A stretch of 64,000 nt of DNA from an uncultured Lachnospiraceae bacterium (lineage in GTDB: Bacteria > Bacillota > Clostridia > Lachnospirales > Lachnospiraceae): NCBI GenBank assembly GCA_910586605.1, contig CAJUJR010000001.1:1-64000 (forward strand), given 5' to 3'. Every line of letters starts with the position of its first letter. The first letter of the stretch is position 1. Positions 9,015 through 17,444 of this stretch are shown one piece after another. The translations under genes and the position numbers were made by a program. The notes under the pieces are model-generated. The model was given only the letters and a program-made list of their open reading frames with translations, did not search any database and had not been told where the DNA came from.

Positions 9015-9898
9015 TGGCGTGGGGATTAGGATTTATCCAAGAAGTGGATTTTAAAGAACATGTACGGAAGACTATCCTGAAATATGGGGAAAAGCTTAAA
9101 TCGTATGATTTAAAACGGTTTAATAGTAACTTAATTGACCCAGTAAAACTTATTTTTGACAAATCTGTTTATAAGACAAGCTGGGAAGAGATAATAAATA
9201 ATGAGATTTTCCGGCAGAGGGATAAATCAAATAATAATGATATTGGTTATTTCCATCAGAATATTTTTTCATATTTTGATGGATGTGAAGTCCCACAGGC
9301 AGGATGGGATGTGATATATAGGAACAAAGAAGGCATTGTGATGCCAGAAGGGGACATTGTACATACCATCTATGTTGAAATGAAAAACAAGCATAATACG
9401 ATGAATTCTGCATCATCTGCCAAAACATATATTAAAATGCAGGGACAGATACTTGAAGATGATGATTGTGCCTGTTTTTTGGTGGAAGCCATTGCAAAAA
9501 AGTCACAAAATATAAAATGGACAACAAAAGTTGATGGGAAGAATGTCAAACACCGTTTGATAAGGCGCATAAGCATGGATCAATTCTATGCGGTCCTTAC
9601 TGGGGATGAAAATGCATTTTATAAAATGTGCATGGCGCTTCCTGGCGTGATTGATGCGGTGGTAAATGAAGAAGGGAGCGTATCAGTGCCGCATGATACG
9701 GTTATCCAGGAACTGCAAAAAATTGCGGGCTTATATTCGGGCTGCCCAGAAGCTTTAGCAATGCCAATGGCCGTATATATGCTTGGGTTTAGTACTTATA
9801 AAGGGTTTTGCCAATGTTTTTCAGAAGATTTAGGTGCAGGCGATGATGCAGTTTTGAAGCGCTTATACGAGTATGCAAGGCAGTTTGAGGAGGGGTAA
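9014..9898 (+). CDS. Eco47II-family type II restriction endonuclease
   Basis: A 294-residue protein with the sequence landmarks of the Eco47II restriction enzyme family: W.LGFI near the start, FN.NLIDP.KL.FD, DKSN....IGYFHQNIF and EMKNKHNTMNS. A PD-(D/E)xK nuclease core is visible as GWDVIY (Asp) followed by VEMK (Glu-x-Lys), around residues 98-125. It cuts DNA lacking the methylation made by the upstream partner; characterised relatives cut GGNCC. The ATG lies within the methyltransferase stop (TAATG), giving coupling with the protective gene first. The gene looks intact. Confidence 0.88.
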   Translation: MAWGLGFIQEVDFKEHVRKTILKYGEKLKSYDLKRFNSNLIDPVKLIFDKSVYKTSWEEIINNEIFRQRDKSNNNDIGYFHQNIFSYFDGCEVPQAGWDVIYRNKEGIVMPEGDIVHTIYVEMKNKHNTMNSASSAKTYIKMQGQILEDDDCACFLVEAIAKKSQNIKWTTKVDGKNVKHRLIRRISMDQFYAVLTGDENAFYKMCMALPGVIDAVVNEEGSVSVPHDTVIQELQKIAGLYSGCPEALAMPMAVYMLGFSTYKGFCQCFSEDLGAGDDAVLKRLYEYARQFEEG

Positions 9899-9904
9899 AT
9901 TAAA

Positions 9905-10381
9905 TTGCAAAAGACAAATGTGATGCGGATATTAGACCAGAAAAAGATAGCATATCAGCCCCATTGTTATGAAGATACAGGCGCTGTCAGCGGGAAAGCA
10001 GTAGCAGAAGTTTTGGGGCAGGATGTGTCACAGGTATTTAAAACACTGGTGACAGTTGGGGGCACAAAGAAAAATTATGTTTTTGTAATCCCTGTCCATA
10101 AAGAGCTGGATTTGAAAAAAGCTGCATCGGCTGTCCAGGAGAAAAAAATTGAAATGATTAAAACAAAAGAACTATTGCCATTAACAGGCTATGTTCATGG
10201 CGGCTGTTCCCCAGTTGGGATGAAGAAATTTTTTAAAACAGTAGTGGATGAAACCGCTGCCAGCCAGGATACGATAATGTTTAGCGCAGGGAAAATTGGT
10301 TATCAGGTGGAAGTATCACCAGAGGACTTAAAAAAGGTGATTGATTTCAATTTTGCTGATATTACTAAGGAATTGCTGTGA
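9905..10381 (+). CDS. ybaK: YbaK/EbsC-type Cys-tRNA(Pro) deacylase
   Basis: A 158-residue single-domain protein of the YbaK/ProX superfamily, which hydrolyses mischarged Cys-tRNA(Pro). Landmarks include KTNVMRILD at the start, VFKTLVT, the lysine-containing FVIPV....LDLKK segment and GYVHGGCSPVGMKK, where the conserved GxxSP loop is seen. The start is taken as TTG at 9905 because GGAGGGG lies 9 bases upstream; the first ATG would remove six conserved-looking residues. It follows the endonuclease gene by only 6 bases, so it may be read from the R-M promoter although functionally unrelated. Confidence 0.88.
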   Translation: MQKTNVMRILDQKKIAYQPHCYEDTGAVSGKAVAEVLGQDVSQVFKTLVTVGGTKKNYVFVIPVHKELDLKKAASAVQEKKIEMIKTKELLPLTGYVHGGCSPVGMKKFFKTVVDETAASQDTIMFSAGKIGYQVEVSPEDLKKVIDFNFADITKELL

Positions 10382-10472
10382 ACCGGGTATATCCGGGACG
10401 AAGGGATTTCTGGCAAAGATTTCTTTCCAGGAAAATGATTAAGATGCAAGGGAAGTGGAACTGTTTGGTTAG

Positions 10473-10506
10473 AAATAGCTGGGTATTTGGCGAAAAGGCT
10501 ATTTTT
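10473..10506 (+). terminator. Terminator after ybaK
   Basis: AAATAGC (10473-10479) pairs with GCTATTT (10498-10504) and runs into a T tract. Confidence 0.55.
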
Positions 10507-10514
10507 TGTGGAAA

Positions 10515-10543
10515 TTGACAGAATTATCCAGGGATGCTATATT
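10515..10543 (+). promoter_or_regulatory. Promoter of the multi-TM chemoreceptor gene
   Basis: TTGACA (10515-10520), 17-nt spacer, TATATT (10538-10543). It implies a 5' leader of about 170 bases before the MCP start at 10725. I looked for c-di-GMP and other riboswitch cores in that leader and saw none; it is purine-rich with no strong hairpin. Confidence 0.6.
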
Positions 10544-10724
10544 ATAATTGTTGTGTTTTGTAGTTTTAAATAAGGCAAGAGGGCAGAAAGAGGTGGGGAT
10601 TAGAGTGAGTTATATAAAAAGTTTAAAAGGAAATGATTAATGGTTTATGTGTTGGGGTGCGTATAAAAGCAGGGTAGGGTACAAATTGCAGAAAATAAAA
10701 TAATTATAGCGGGAGGGTTGGAAT

Positions 10725-12203
10725 ATGCAGTTAAAGTCCATTAAAAACGAGGAAAAGCTTGTTAACAACATTCTATTTGCTTACATTTTGGGAGTAGGGA
10801 TTTGCGGTTGGTCATTTGTTATGATTTTTTTAAATGGCGGGATCCGGGAGTGGTGTTTCCTGCTTTCTAGCTTATTGGCAATTATAACAAAGGTCTTTGA
10901 AAAGGTATTAGGCAGTAAGGCGAAATATGTATATGCCTGTATACCGCCGGTAATCGGGGCGGTTACAACAGCGGTTTCTAATACAAATGACTGCGCTGGC
11001 TATGTTTGCATCACACATTATTACTTCGTAGCCACGCTTCTTTTAGTGCCATATTACAATCAGAAATTAATCAAGACAAGTTATACTGTAACTATGCTTG
11101 TGAATATTGCGTTGATGATTGCATTCCCAGCAGGTTTTATAAAGCTTGATAGTGTGATTGGATGGGTTTTTACAGCAATTGTTTATACAATATTGCTTGC
11201 TGCATGCTGCTTTGTTAGTTACCGTGCCACGACGTTATTTGGGGTGGTTGAGAAAAAAGAAGAGGATTTGAAAAGTGTATTAGATGAAGTTGAGGTATTA
11301 TCTGAAAACCTGTATACTGCAGGGGCGGCGCTTTCGTCAGTATCTGAAAATGAAAGTGCGTCTGCACAGGAGCTTGCTGCTACCAGTGAGCATTTAGTCC
11401 AGAGCAGCAACCTGCTTAGTTCTAAAACAGATGAAAGCATGGGTAACCTCGGTGAATTAAGCGAGTGGGAAAGTGTTGTCGCGGATAATGTAGAAAAAGT
11501 AGAGAAAGCTTCCAGGGATTTAATAGAGAAATCAGAGGAAAATGAAAAACTTCTGAGTGACTTGCATGCAATTAACGGCGAGGTTTCAGAGTCCATGAAA
11601 GCGACCAATGATATGACGCAGAAGCTGTCAGAGGCAGTAGAGGAAATTGGCGTTACCTTAAACCTGATTAGCGATATTTCAAGTTCTACGAATTTGTTGG
11701 CGTTAAATGCATCAATTGAAGCTGCAAGGGCGGGGGAAGCAGGCAAGGGATTTGCTGTTGTAGCTTCCGAAGTAGGGAACCTTGCAAATAGCACGCAGGA
11801 TTCATTAAAAGTTGTACAGTCAGTAATAGAACGGGTACAACAGAATGTCAGGGAGATTACAGCGCAGGTAGAAGAAAATTCCACAAAGATGGAAACACAA
11901 AACAAATATTTTGCAAATGTATTTCAGAGTATGCAGGATATGTCAGAACTTCTTGATGTTTCTGTGAGTGCAATTGGAACAATGGGGGAAGCCCATAGCA
12001 AACAGTCAGAGGTTATAAAAGGGACAGTATCCATTAACCAGGATATTGCGGAAAGCATCCGGGATGAAAATGAGCAGTTTAATTCGATTAATGCAATGGC
12101 AGAAAGCAATGCAAATGATATTACGAATTTAGCAATGCAGGCGAGCGCTATTAATGAAATGGTTGATAAAATGGCATTGCTGCTTAAAAAAGGGGAACAG
12201 TAG
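10725..12203 (+). CDS. Methyl-accepting chemotaxis protein with polytopic N-terminal sensor
   Basis: A 492-residue receptor. Residues 15-170 hold about six hydrophobic helices with no sizeable extracytoplasmic domain, so sensing is presumably within or through the membrane. There is no clear HAMP; a coiled coil leads to the MCP signalling hairpin with the conserved tip [20 protein letters not shown] (near residue 330), where the usual Gln before TN is Ser. No CheR-docking pentapeptide is seen at the C-terminus (ending KKGEQ). It has its own promoter and is not next to other chemotaxis genes, but could report to CheA/CheW encoded at 42-45 kb or to another array. Confidence 0.9.
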   Translation: MQLKSIKNEEKLVNNILFAYILGVGICGWSFVMIFLNGGIREWCFLLSSLLAIITKVFEKVLGSKAKYVYACIPPVIGAVTTAVSNTNDCAGYVCITHYYFVATLLLVPYYNQKLIKTSYTVTMLVNIALMIAFPAGFIKLDSVIGWVFTAIVYTILLAACCFVSYRATTLFGVVEKKEEDLKSVLDEVEVLSENLYTAGAALSSVSENESASAQELAATSEHLVQSSNLLSSKTDESMGNLGELSEWESVVADNVEKVEKASRDLIEKSEENEKLLSDLHAINGEVSESMKATNDMTQKLSEAVEEIGVTLNLISDISSSTNLLALNASIEAARAGEAGKGFAVVASEVGNLANSTQDSLKVVQSVIERVQQNVREITAQVEENSTKMETQNKYFANVFQSMQDMSELLDVSVSAIGTMGEAHSKQSEVIKGTVSINQDIAESIRDENEQFNSINAMAESNANDITNLAMQASAINEMVDKMALLLKKGEQ

Positions 12204-12340
12204 TTTTGGGATTTGGCTTGGCAAAAAAATTTCTCTTGCATTTCTTGTCAGCTTTTGGTATTATGTTCATGTTGCGCTAATGAGTGTTTGAAATGAGGTT
12301 TTATCAGACCATCAGTATAGAGATGAAGGAGGTGCTTACG

Positions 12341-12526
12341 ATGGCAAAATGTGCAGTTTGTGGAAAAAGCGTTCACTTTGGTAATAGTGTGAGCCATTCA
12401 CATAGAAGAAGCAATAAGATGTGGAAGCCTAATATCAAATCCGTAAGGGTGAAGGTAAATGGTGGTACAAAGAAAATGCCAGTATGTACAGGATGTTTAC
12501 GTTCTGGGGCAGTAGAGCGTGCGTAG
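12341..12526 (+). CDS. rpmB: 50S ribosomal protein L28
   Basis: A 61-residue L28 starting MAKCAVCGK, with AAGGAGG 8 bases before the ATG at 12341; an upstream ATG at 12284 is not used. Two CxxC pairs (CAVC and CTGC) make this the zinc-binding form of L28. The body contains GNSVSHSHRRS.....PN, the family core. It stands alone, followed by a strong terminator hairpin, as is usual for rpmB next to the convergent or divergent asp23-fakA region in Firmicutes. Confidence 0.95.
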   Translation: MAKCAVCGKSVHFGNSVSHSHRRSNKMWKPNIKSVRVKVNGGTKKMPVCTGCLRSGAVERA

Positions 12527-12602
12527 GCGCTTCTTTCAGCATAGGGAACAAAGGGCAGGCAAGATGCTTGTATTGTGATCGCTGTGCTGTAGGTAACTGC
12601 GT

Positions 12603-12659
12603 TTATCCATGAAATAAAAAAGGAATGCGAGGGCATTCCCTTTTTTATTTCATGGATAA
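12603..12659. terminator. Very long hairpin terminator between rpmB and the small minus-strand gene
   Basis: The arms 12603-12628 and 12633-12659 are complementary over 26 bp with a single bulged C and a 4-base loop. The stem contains an A6/T6 run below a GGAATGC/GCATTCC top, so it can terminate transcription from both sides. Confidence 0.75.
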
Positions 12660-12728
12660 TTATGGCAGCATTTGCAGGTTTTGCGAATAGTGCCATAAAT
12701 AGCTGCAACAGTTATTTTTTGCCAGTTT

Positions 12729-12866
12729 TTAGCTGCAAAAAAGGTTATAACCCAGGATTAAACAGGTAAGAATAATAAGCAGTTCTAAAAAACTGTTTGA
12801 CATAAAAAACATGATTGACATTCCTATTGCCATCCAGAATAATATAAAGCCGAGCATACGTTTCAT
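12729..12866 (-). CDS. Small single-pass or hairpin membrane protein, 45 residues
   Basis: Minus-strand ORF from ATG at 12866 to TAA at 12729, preceded by AAAAGGAG with 6 bases of spacing. The product starts MKRMLGFILFWMAIGMSIMF and continues with a second hydrophobic stretch ending LGYNLFCS. Positive residues at the N-terminus and two hydrophobic segments around a short SNSFLE turn suggest a helical hairpin in the membrane. I recall similarly sized proteins with LGYNLFC endings in Clostridia, of unknown function, but cannot check. It converges on rpmB and shares the 12603-12659 hairpin as terminator. Confidence 0.7.
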   Translation of the reverse strand: MKRMLGFILFWMAIGMSIMFFMSNSFLELLIILTCLILGYNLFCS

Positions 12867-12904
12867 TTTGTTCTCCTTTTTGGCACCATATAGTGATTTC
12901 TGCC

Positions 12905-12933
12905 TTGCGCTGTAATTGCTGATAGGCTATAAT
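12905..12933 (+). promoter_or_regulatory. Promoter of the asp23 gene
   Basis: TTGCGC (12905-12910), 17-nt spacer, TATAAT (12928-12933). Transcription would begin about 130 bases before the asp23 start, inside a tandem 13-bp repeat. Confidence 0.55.
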
Positions 12934-12963
12934 GGAAGCGATTGTTATATATGGAAGCGATTG
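12932..12963 (+). repeat. Tandem 13-bp direct repeat at the asp23 transcription start
   Basis: ATGGAAGCGATTG occurs at 12932-12944 and again at 12951-12963, a 19-base period, overlapping and just downstream of the -10 box. This could be a pair of regulator sites on one DNA face offset by nearly two turns. Confidence 0.6.
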
Positions 12964-13067
12964 GCAGAATAGTGATAAACTGTGAACCATAACATACTGT
13001 TATTAACAGGATATGACACAGGAGGAAAGAAATTGAATAAGATTTTGTAATATAGGAGGAACTATTT

Positions 13068-13430
13068 ATGAAGGGGAAAATGAATACTGAGATGGGTAAG
13101 CTGATAATTGACCGTGATGTATTGGCGAAATATGCTGGTATGGCCACAACAGATTGTATTGGCATAGTAGGGATGGCTGCTGTCAATATGAAGGATGGGG
13201 TGACAAAGCTTTTAAAAAGGGAAAATGTGGCACGTGGTGTAAGCATTTATGTAAATGAAGACCGCATTAAAATTGAACTGCATGTCATTGTGGCATATGG
13301 AGTAAGCATACGCGCGGTAGCACAGAATGTACTGGAAAGCGTCCGCTATAAAATAGAAGAGTACACAGGGCTGACGGTAGAAAAAATTAATGTAATTGTG
13401 GAAGGCGTACGCATTGTAGATGAAGAATAA
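13068..13430 (+). CDS. Asp23/Gls24 family envelope stress protein
   Basis: A 120-residue Asp23-superfamily protein. The family core is seen as DVLAKYAGMATTDCIGIVGM, then the GV.IYVNEDRIKIELHVIVAYGVSI region and the C-terminal V.VEGVRI. Members are abundant cytoplasmic proteins tied to alkaline and cell-wall stress or membrane anchoring. It has AGGAGG upstream and lies 74 bases before the fakA gene, the conserved YloU-YloV pairing of Firmicutes. One promoter candidate at 12905-12933 would drive both. Confidence 0.92.
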   Translation: MKGKMNTEMGKLIIDRDVLAKYAGMATTDCIGIVGMAAVNMKDGVTKLLKRENVARGVSIYVNEDRIKIELHVIVAYGVSIRAVAQNVLESVRYKIEEYTGLTVEKINVIVEGVRIVDEE

Positions 13431-13504
13431 TCTTTCTGTTTTTAAATTCAACGATACGGTATATCGGCTGCCAGCCAGTACCTGTATATGAGGAGGAGCA
13501 AAAA

Positions 13505-15160
13505 GTGAGTATTAATAAAATTGACGCGGGTATGGTCCAGAAAATGTTTCTGGCAGGTGCAAAAGCCCTGGAAGCAAAGAAAGAATATATTAATGAACTA
13601 AATGTTTTTCCAGTTCCAGATGGGGATACTGGTACAAATATGACGATGACAATTATGTCTGCTGCAAAGGAAGTCAGCCTGCTAAAGAGCCCGACAATGG
13701 ATGAGCTTGGGAAGGCAATTTCCAGTGGCTCCCTCCGTGGGGCAAGGGGAAATTCCGGGGTAATCCTGTCACAGATTTTCCGTGGTTTTGTGAAATCGAT
13801 GAAAGGGAATGACGAGCTGGATGCAACCGTTCTTGGGAATGCGGTGATGCATGCGGCAGAAACAGCATATAAAGCTGTGATGAAGCCAAAAGAGGGTACA
13901 ATCCTGACTGTGGCAAGCGCCGGAGCAAGAAGGGCAGAAGAGATTTTACGCGAAGGCGAAATGACAGACCTTTTGCAGATATGTGATGAAATTGTACAAA
14001 GCATGGAGGATATGTTGCTGAAAACACCTGATATGCTTCCAGTTTTGAAACAAGCAGGCGTTGTAGATTCCGGCGGGGAAGGACTGATGACTTTTATCCG
14101 TGGGGCTTTGGATGCATTAAATGGGCGTACAGCAGATTTTACAATTAAGGTAGGCGGGAATGTTACCCTTGTAAAGGCAAGTACAGCGGGAGAGGCAGAT
14201 ATTAAATTTTGTTATTGTACAGAATTCATTGTTATGCTGGAGCGTAATGAAAATGTGGTAGAAGCACAGTTAAAAGAATATCTGCAAAAAATTGGGGACT
14301 GTGTTGTTGTTGTGGCAGATGATGATATTGTAAAAGTCCATGTCCATACAAATGACCCAGGCCTAGCAATCCAGAAAGCGTTAAGCTATGGTTCACTGAC
14401 CAGCATGAAAATAGATAATATGCGGGAAGAGCATAATGAAAAGGTGATCCATGACATGCAGAAAGCGGTAGAAGGGAATGGGGAGCCAGAAATGCCGCAT
14501 AAGGCAGTTGGCTTTATCGCCGTTTCTTCTGGGGAGGGGCTTTCAGAAGTTTTTTATGATTTAGGCGTGGATTACCTGATAGAAGGCGGGCAGACAATGA
14601 ATCCAAGCACAGAGGATTTGTTGGAAGCAATTCGTAAGGTAAATGCAGATTCTGTGTTTATCCTTCCAAATAACGGAAATATTATACTGGCAGCAGAACA
14701 GGCGAAGAACCTGGCAAAGGATAAGGAAATTATAGTAATCCCTTCTAAAAACATCCCACAGGGAATTGCTGCGATGATAAATTATGTTAGCGGCAAGAGC
14801 AATGAGGAAAATAAAAAGATTATGGAAGAAGAGATGCTTTGCATCAAATCAGGGCAGGTAACTTACGCTGTGCGTGATACAAATATGGATGGGAAAGAGA
14901 TAAAGCAGGGGAATTTCATGGGGCTGGCAGATAAGAAAATTGTATCTGTGGCAGAAACAGTAAATAAGGCGGCAAAAGAGCTGACTGAGTCCATGCTTGA
15001 TGAGGATTCGGAGTTAATTAGCATCTATTTTGGCGCAGAGGTGACAGAAACAGAAGCGGAAGCCCTTGCAGATGAGATATTGCAAGGACACGATGATTTA
15101 GATATAGAGGTACAGTATGGCGGGCAGCCAATTTACTCTTATTTTATCTCAGTGGAATAA
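13505..15160 (+). CDS. fakA: DAK2/DegV-linked fatty acid kinase FakA (YloV family)
   Basis: A 551-residue protein, the usual length for YloV/FakA. The N-terminal DhaL domain shows NVFPVPDGDTGTNM, the ATP/Mg site, and SLRGARGNSGVILSQ. The C-terminal half has the FakA-specific region with GFIAVSSGEGLSEVF. FakA phosphorylates fatty acids presented by FakB (DegV) proteins, feeding exogenous fatty acids into phospholipid synthesis. Translation starts at GTG 13505 behind GAGGAGG. It follows the Asp23 gene and precedes recG, the standard Firmicutes order. No fakB gene is in the window. Confidence 0.93.
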   Translation: MSINKIDAGMVQKMFLAGAKALEAKKEYINELNVFPVPDGDTGTNMTMTIMSAAKEVSLLKSPTMDELGKAISSGSLRGARGNSGVILSQIFRGFVKSMKGNDELDATVLGNAVMHAAETAYKAVMKPKEGTILTVASAGARRAEEILREGEMTDLLQICDEIVQSMEDMLLKTPDMLPVLKQAGVVDSGGEGLMTFIRGALDALNGRTADFTIKVGGNVTLVKASTAGEADIKFCYCTEFIVMLERNENVVEAQLKEYLQKIGDCVVVVADDDIVKVHVHTNDPGLAIQKALSYGSLTSMKIDNMREEHNEKVIHDMQKAVEGNGEPEMPHKAVGFIAVSSGEGLSEVFYDLGVDYLIEGGQTMNPSTEDLLEAIRKVNADSVFILPNNGNIILAAEQAKNLAKDKEIIVIPSKNIPQGIAAMINYVSGKSNEENKKIMEEEMLCIKSGQVTYAVRDTNMDGKEIKQGNFMGLADKKIVSVAETVNKAAKELTESMLDEDSELISIYFGAEVTETEAEALADEILQGHDDLDIEVQYGGQPIYSYFISVE

Positions 15161-15219
15161 ATAGTTAAGGAGTATGTTTAACGGTATTTTCCGGGATGTG
15201 ACGGAAAAGGGATAACATT

Positions 15220-17262
15220 ATGAAAGCAAGTGACAGTATCCGTACAATTAAAGGCATCGGGGAAAAAAGCGGGAAGCTCTTCGGAAAGCTGGGCATTACG
15301 ACAGTGGAAGAGCTTCTTGCTTTTTATCCGCGGGAATATGATTTATTTACGGCAATCCAGCCTGTTTCTTCTGTTCGGGAAGGGGAAACAGTTATTTTAG
15401 AAGGAAGTTTTGCCACAAGGCCGAAAATGGCTTCTGTGCGCAATTTGAAAATTATTTCCTGCATGTTCCGTGACAGCACGGGGCAGATTTTAGTGAGCTG
15501 GTTTAATATGCCCTACTTAATGCGTTCGCTGAAAATGGGGATGCGTTATATTTTAAGGGGAAGGATTGTCAGGAAGAACGGCGTGTTGCAGATGGCGCAG
15601 CCAAAACTTCTGACAAAAGAGGAATATGCAAACCAGACAGGCAAATTAAGCCCGGTGTATCCGCTTACGGCAGGGCTTACAAACCATGCAGTGGCAAAAG
15701 CCATGGCAATCGCATTAAAAGAATGTGAGGCAGAAAGTGACTTTTTACCGTTAGAGGTGCGGAAAGGGTATGGTTTGCAAAGCCATAGAAAGGCTGTACA
15801 GATGATTCATTTCCCAGACAGCAAAGAAAGCTATGCTAAGGCAAGGCGTCGGTTGGTGTTTGAAGAATTTTTCCTTTTTTCCTTGGCTTTGCGGCAAGTC
15901 AGGGAAAAGAAGCACAGCGTTGTATCGCCATACTGCCTAAAAAAGCAGGAAAAGGTCAAAAAACTTCTTTGTTCCTTGCCATATTCCCTTACAAGCGGGC
16001 AGGAAAAGGCATGGGAAGAGATTCAGGAGGACCTGCAGTCTGGCTATGTGATGAACCGCCTGGTCCAGGGGGATGTTGGTTCAGGAAAGACGGTTCTTGC
16101 CATGCTCTCTCTGCTTTTTGCGGCAGAGAATGGGTATCAGGGGGCAATTATGGTACCGACAGAAGTCCTTGCAAAACAGCATTATGAGGAATTTCAGGAA
16201 TTTTTGGAACCTTTCGGGATAAAGGTTGTACTTTTAACTGGTTCTATGACTGCAGCCCAAAAGCGTGAAACATGCAGCTTAATTGAGCACCATCAGGCAG
16301 ATGTTATAGTAGGGACCCATGCATTAATCCAGGAAAAGGTAACGTATGCAAACCTGGCGCTGGTTGTGACAGATGAGCAGCACCGGTTTGGGGTGCGGCA
16401 AAGGGAGCAGTTTTCAGCGAAAGGGGAGGCAGTTCATATGCTGGTAATGAGCGCGACCCCAATTCCACGGACGCTGGCGATTATTCTATATGGTGATTTG
16501 GATGTTTCGGTAATTGATGTGCTGCCATCGGAACGCCTTCCCATTAAGAATTGTGCGGTTGATACAAATTACCGGCCGCAGGCATACCGCTTTATGGAAA
16601 AACAGGTGCGGGAGGGGCATCAAGTATATATTATCTGCCCAATGGTAGAAGAAAGCGAGAGCAGTGAGGCAGAAAATGTAATGGATTATACCAATACTTT
16701 GCGGGAAGCGCTGCCGCCATCCATTCATGTGGAATACCTTCACGGGAAAATGAGGCCTGCCCTCAAAAATGAGATTATGGAATCTTTTGCGTCAGGTAAA
16801 ATTGATATTTTGGTATCGACTACTGTGATTGAGGTGGGGATTAATGTACCAAATGCAACGGTAATGATGATAGAGAATGCTGAACGCTTTGGGCTGGCAC
16901 AGCTTCACCAGCTCCGTGGCAGGGTAGGGCGTGGCAAAGCACAGTCGTATTGTATCTTTATGGCAGGAAACCCATCAAAAGAGACAATGGAGCGGCTTAG
17001 GATATTAGAAAGCTCCAATGATGGGTTTTATGTGGCAAGGCAAGATTTGAAGCTGCGCGGGCCTGGTGATTTGTTTGGAATCCGCCAGAGCGGGGATTTG
17101 CTGTTCGGTCTTGCAGATATCTATCAGGATGCGGAGGAGCTTCAGCAGGCAAACGAAGCTGCCTGCTCCTTGGAAAGGAGAGATATCCTTCTTCTTTGTA
17201 AAAAGCATGAAGCATTGCGGAAAAAAATGGAACAGTATACTGGGGAAGAGATAATTATGTAG
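15220..17262 (+). CDS. recG: ATP-dependent DNA helicase RecG
   Basis: A 680-residue RecG of normal length. The N-terminal wedge (OB-fold) domain covers about residues 1-180. The superfamily 2 helicase motor follows: GDVGSGKT Walker A near residue 284, DEQHRFG near 385, SATPIPRT, then the C-terminal helicase motifs STTVIEVGINVPNA and QLRGRVGRG. RecG reverses stalled replication forks and branch-migrates Holliday junctions. It starts 59 bases after fakA and is likely co-transcribed with it. Confidence 0.96.
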   Translation: MKASDSIRTIKGIGEKSGKLFGKLGITTVEELLAFYPREYDLFTAIQPVSSVREGETVILEGSFATRPKMASVRNLKIISCMFRDSTGQILVSWFNMPYLMRSLKMGMRYILRGRIVRKNGVLQMAQPKLLTKEEYANQTGKLSPVYPLTAGLTNHAVAKAMAIALKECEAESDFLPLEVRKGYGLQSHRKAVQMIHFPDSKESYAKARRRLVFEEFFLFSLALRQVREKKHSVVSPYCLKKQEKVKKLLCSLPYSLTSGQEKAWEEIQEDLQSGYVMNRLVQGDVGSGKTVLAMLSLLFAAENGYQGAIMVPTEVLAKQHYEEFQEFLEPFGIKVVLLTGSMTAAQKRETCSLIEHHQADVIVGTHALIQEKVTYANLALVVTDEQHRFGVRQREQFSAKGEAVHMLVMSATPIPRTLAIILYGDLDVSVIDVLPSERLPIKNCAVDTNYRPQAYRFMEKQVREGHQVYIICPMVEESESSEAENVMDYTNTLREALPPSIHVEYLHGKMRPALKNEIMESFASGKIDILVSTTVIEVGINVPNATVMMIENAERFGLAQLHQLRGRVGRGKAQSYCIFMAGNPSKETMERLRILESSNDGFYVARQDLKLRGPGDLFGIRQSGDLLFGLADIYQDAEELQQANEAACSLERRDILLLCKKHEALRKKMEQYTGEEIIM

Positions 17263-17367
17263 TAACATGCTACATTACTATCCACGATTTCAGCCTTTTC
17301 AGAAACTGCCCGTGAATCGTATAGTATATACCGCCATTTTTTGTCGTTTATTCTGTAAGGCAGTATA

Positions 17368-17396
17368 TTGCTTTTTCAATATAATCATTGTACAAT
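17368..17396 (+). promoter_or_regulatory. Promoter of the AAA+ ATPase gene
   Basis: TTGCTT (17368-17373), 17-nt spacer, TACAAT (17391-17396). Because the start of transcription would fall near 17403, the ATG at 17388 cannot be the translation start, which supports 17445. Confidence 0.6.
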
Positions 17397-17444
17397 GGAG
17401 CAGAATGTGAAGTGTTCCGTATGTGGAAAGGAGGTACAGAAGGC

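Noticed and set aside
10544..10724. Leader of the polytopic MCP as a c-di-GMP riboswitch
   Set aside because: No conserved GEMM core or P1/P2 pairing found; sequence is unstructured and purine-rich.
11219..11905. 228-codon minus-strand open frame inside the MCP gene at 10725-12203
   Set aside because: Antisense shadow: Ser/Ala-rich low-complexity translation mirroring the MCP coiled coil, no ribosome site and no family signature.
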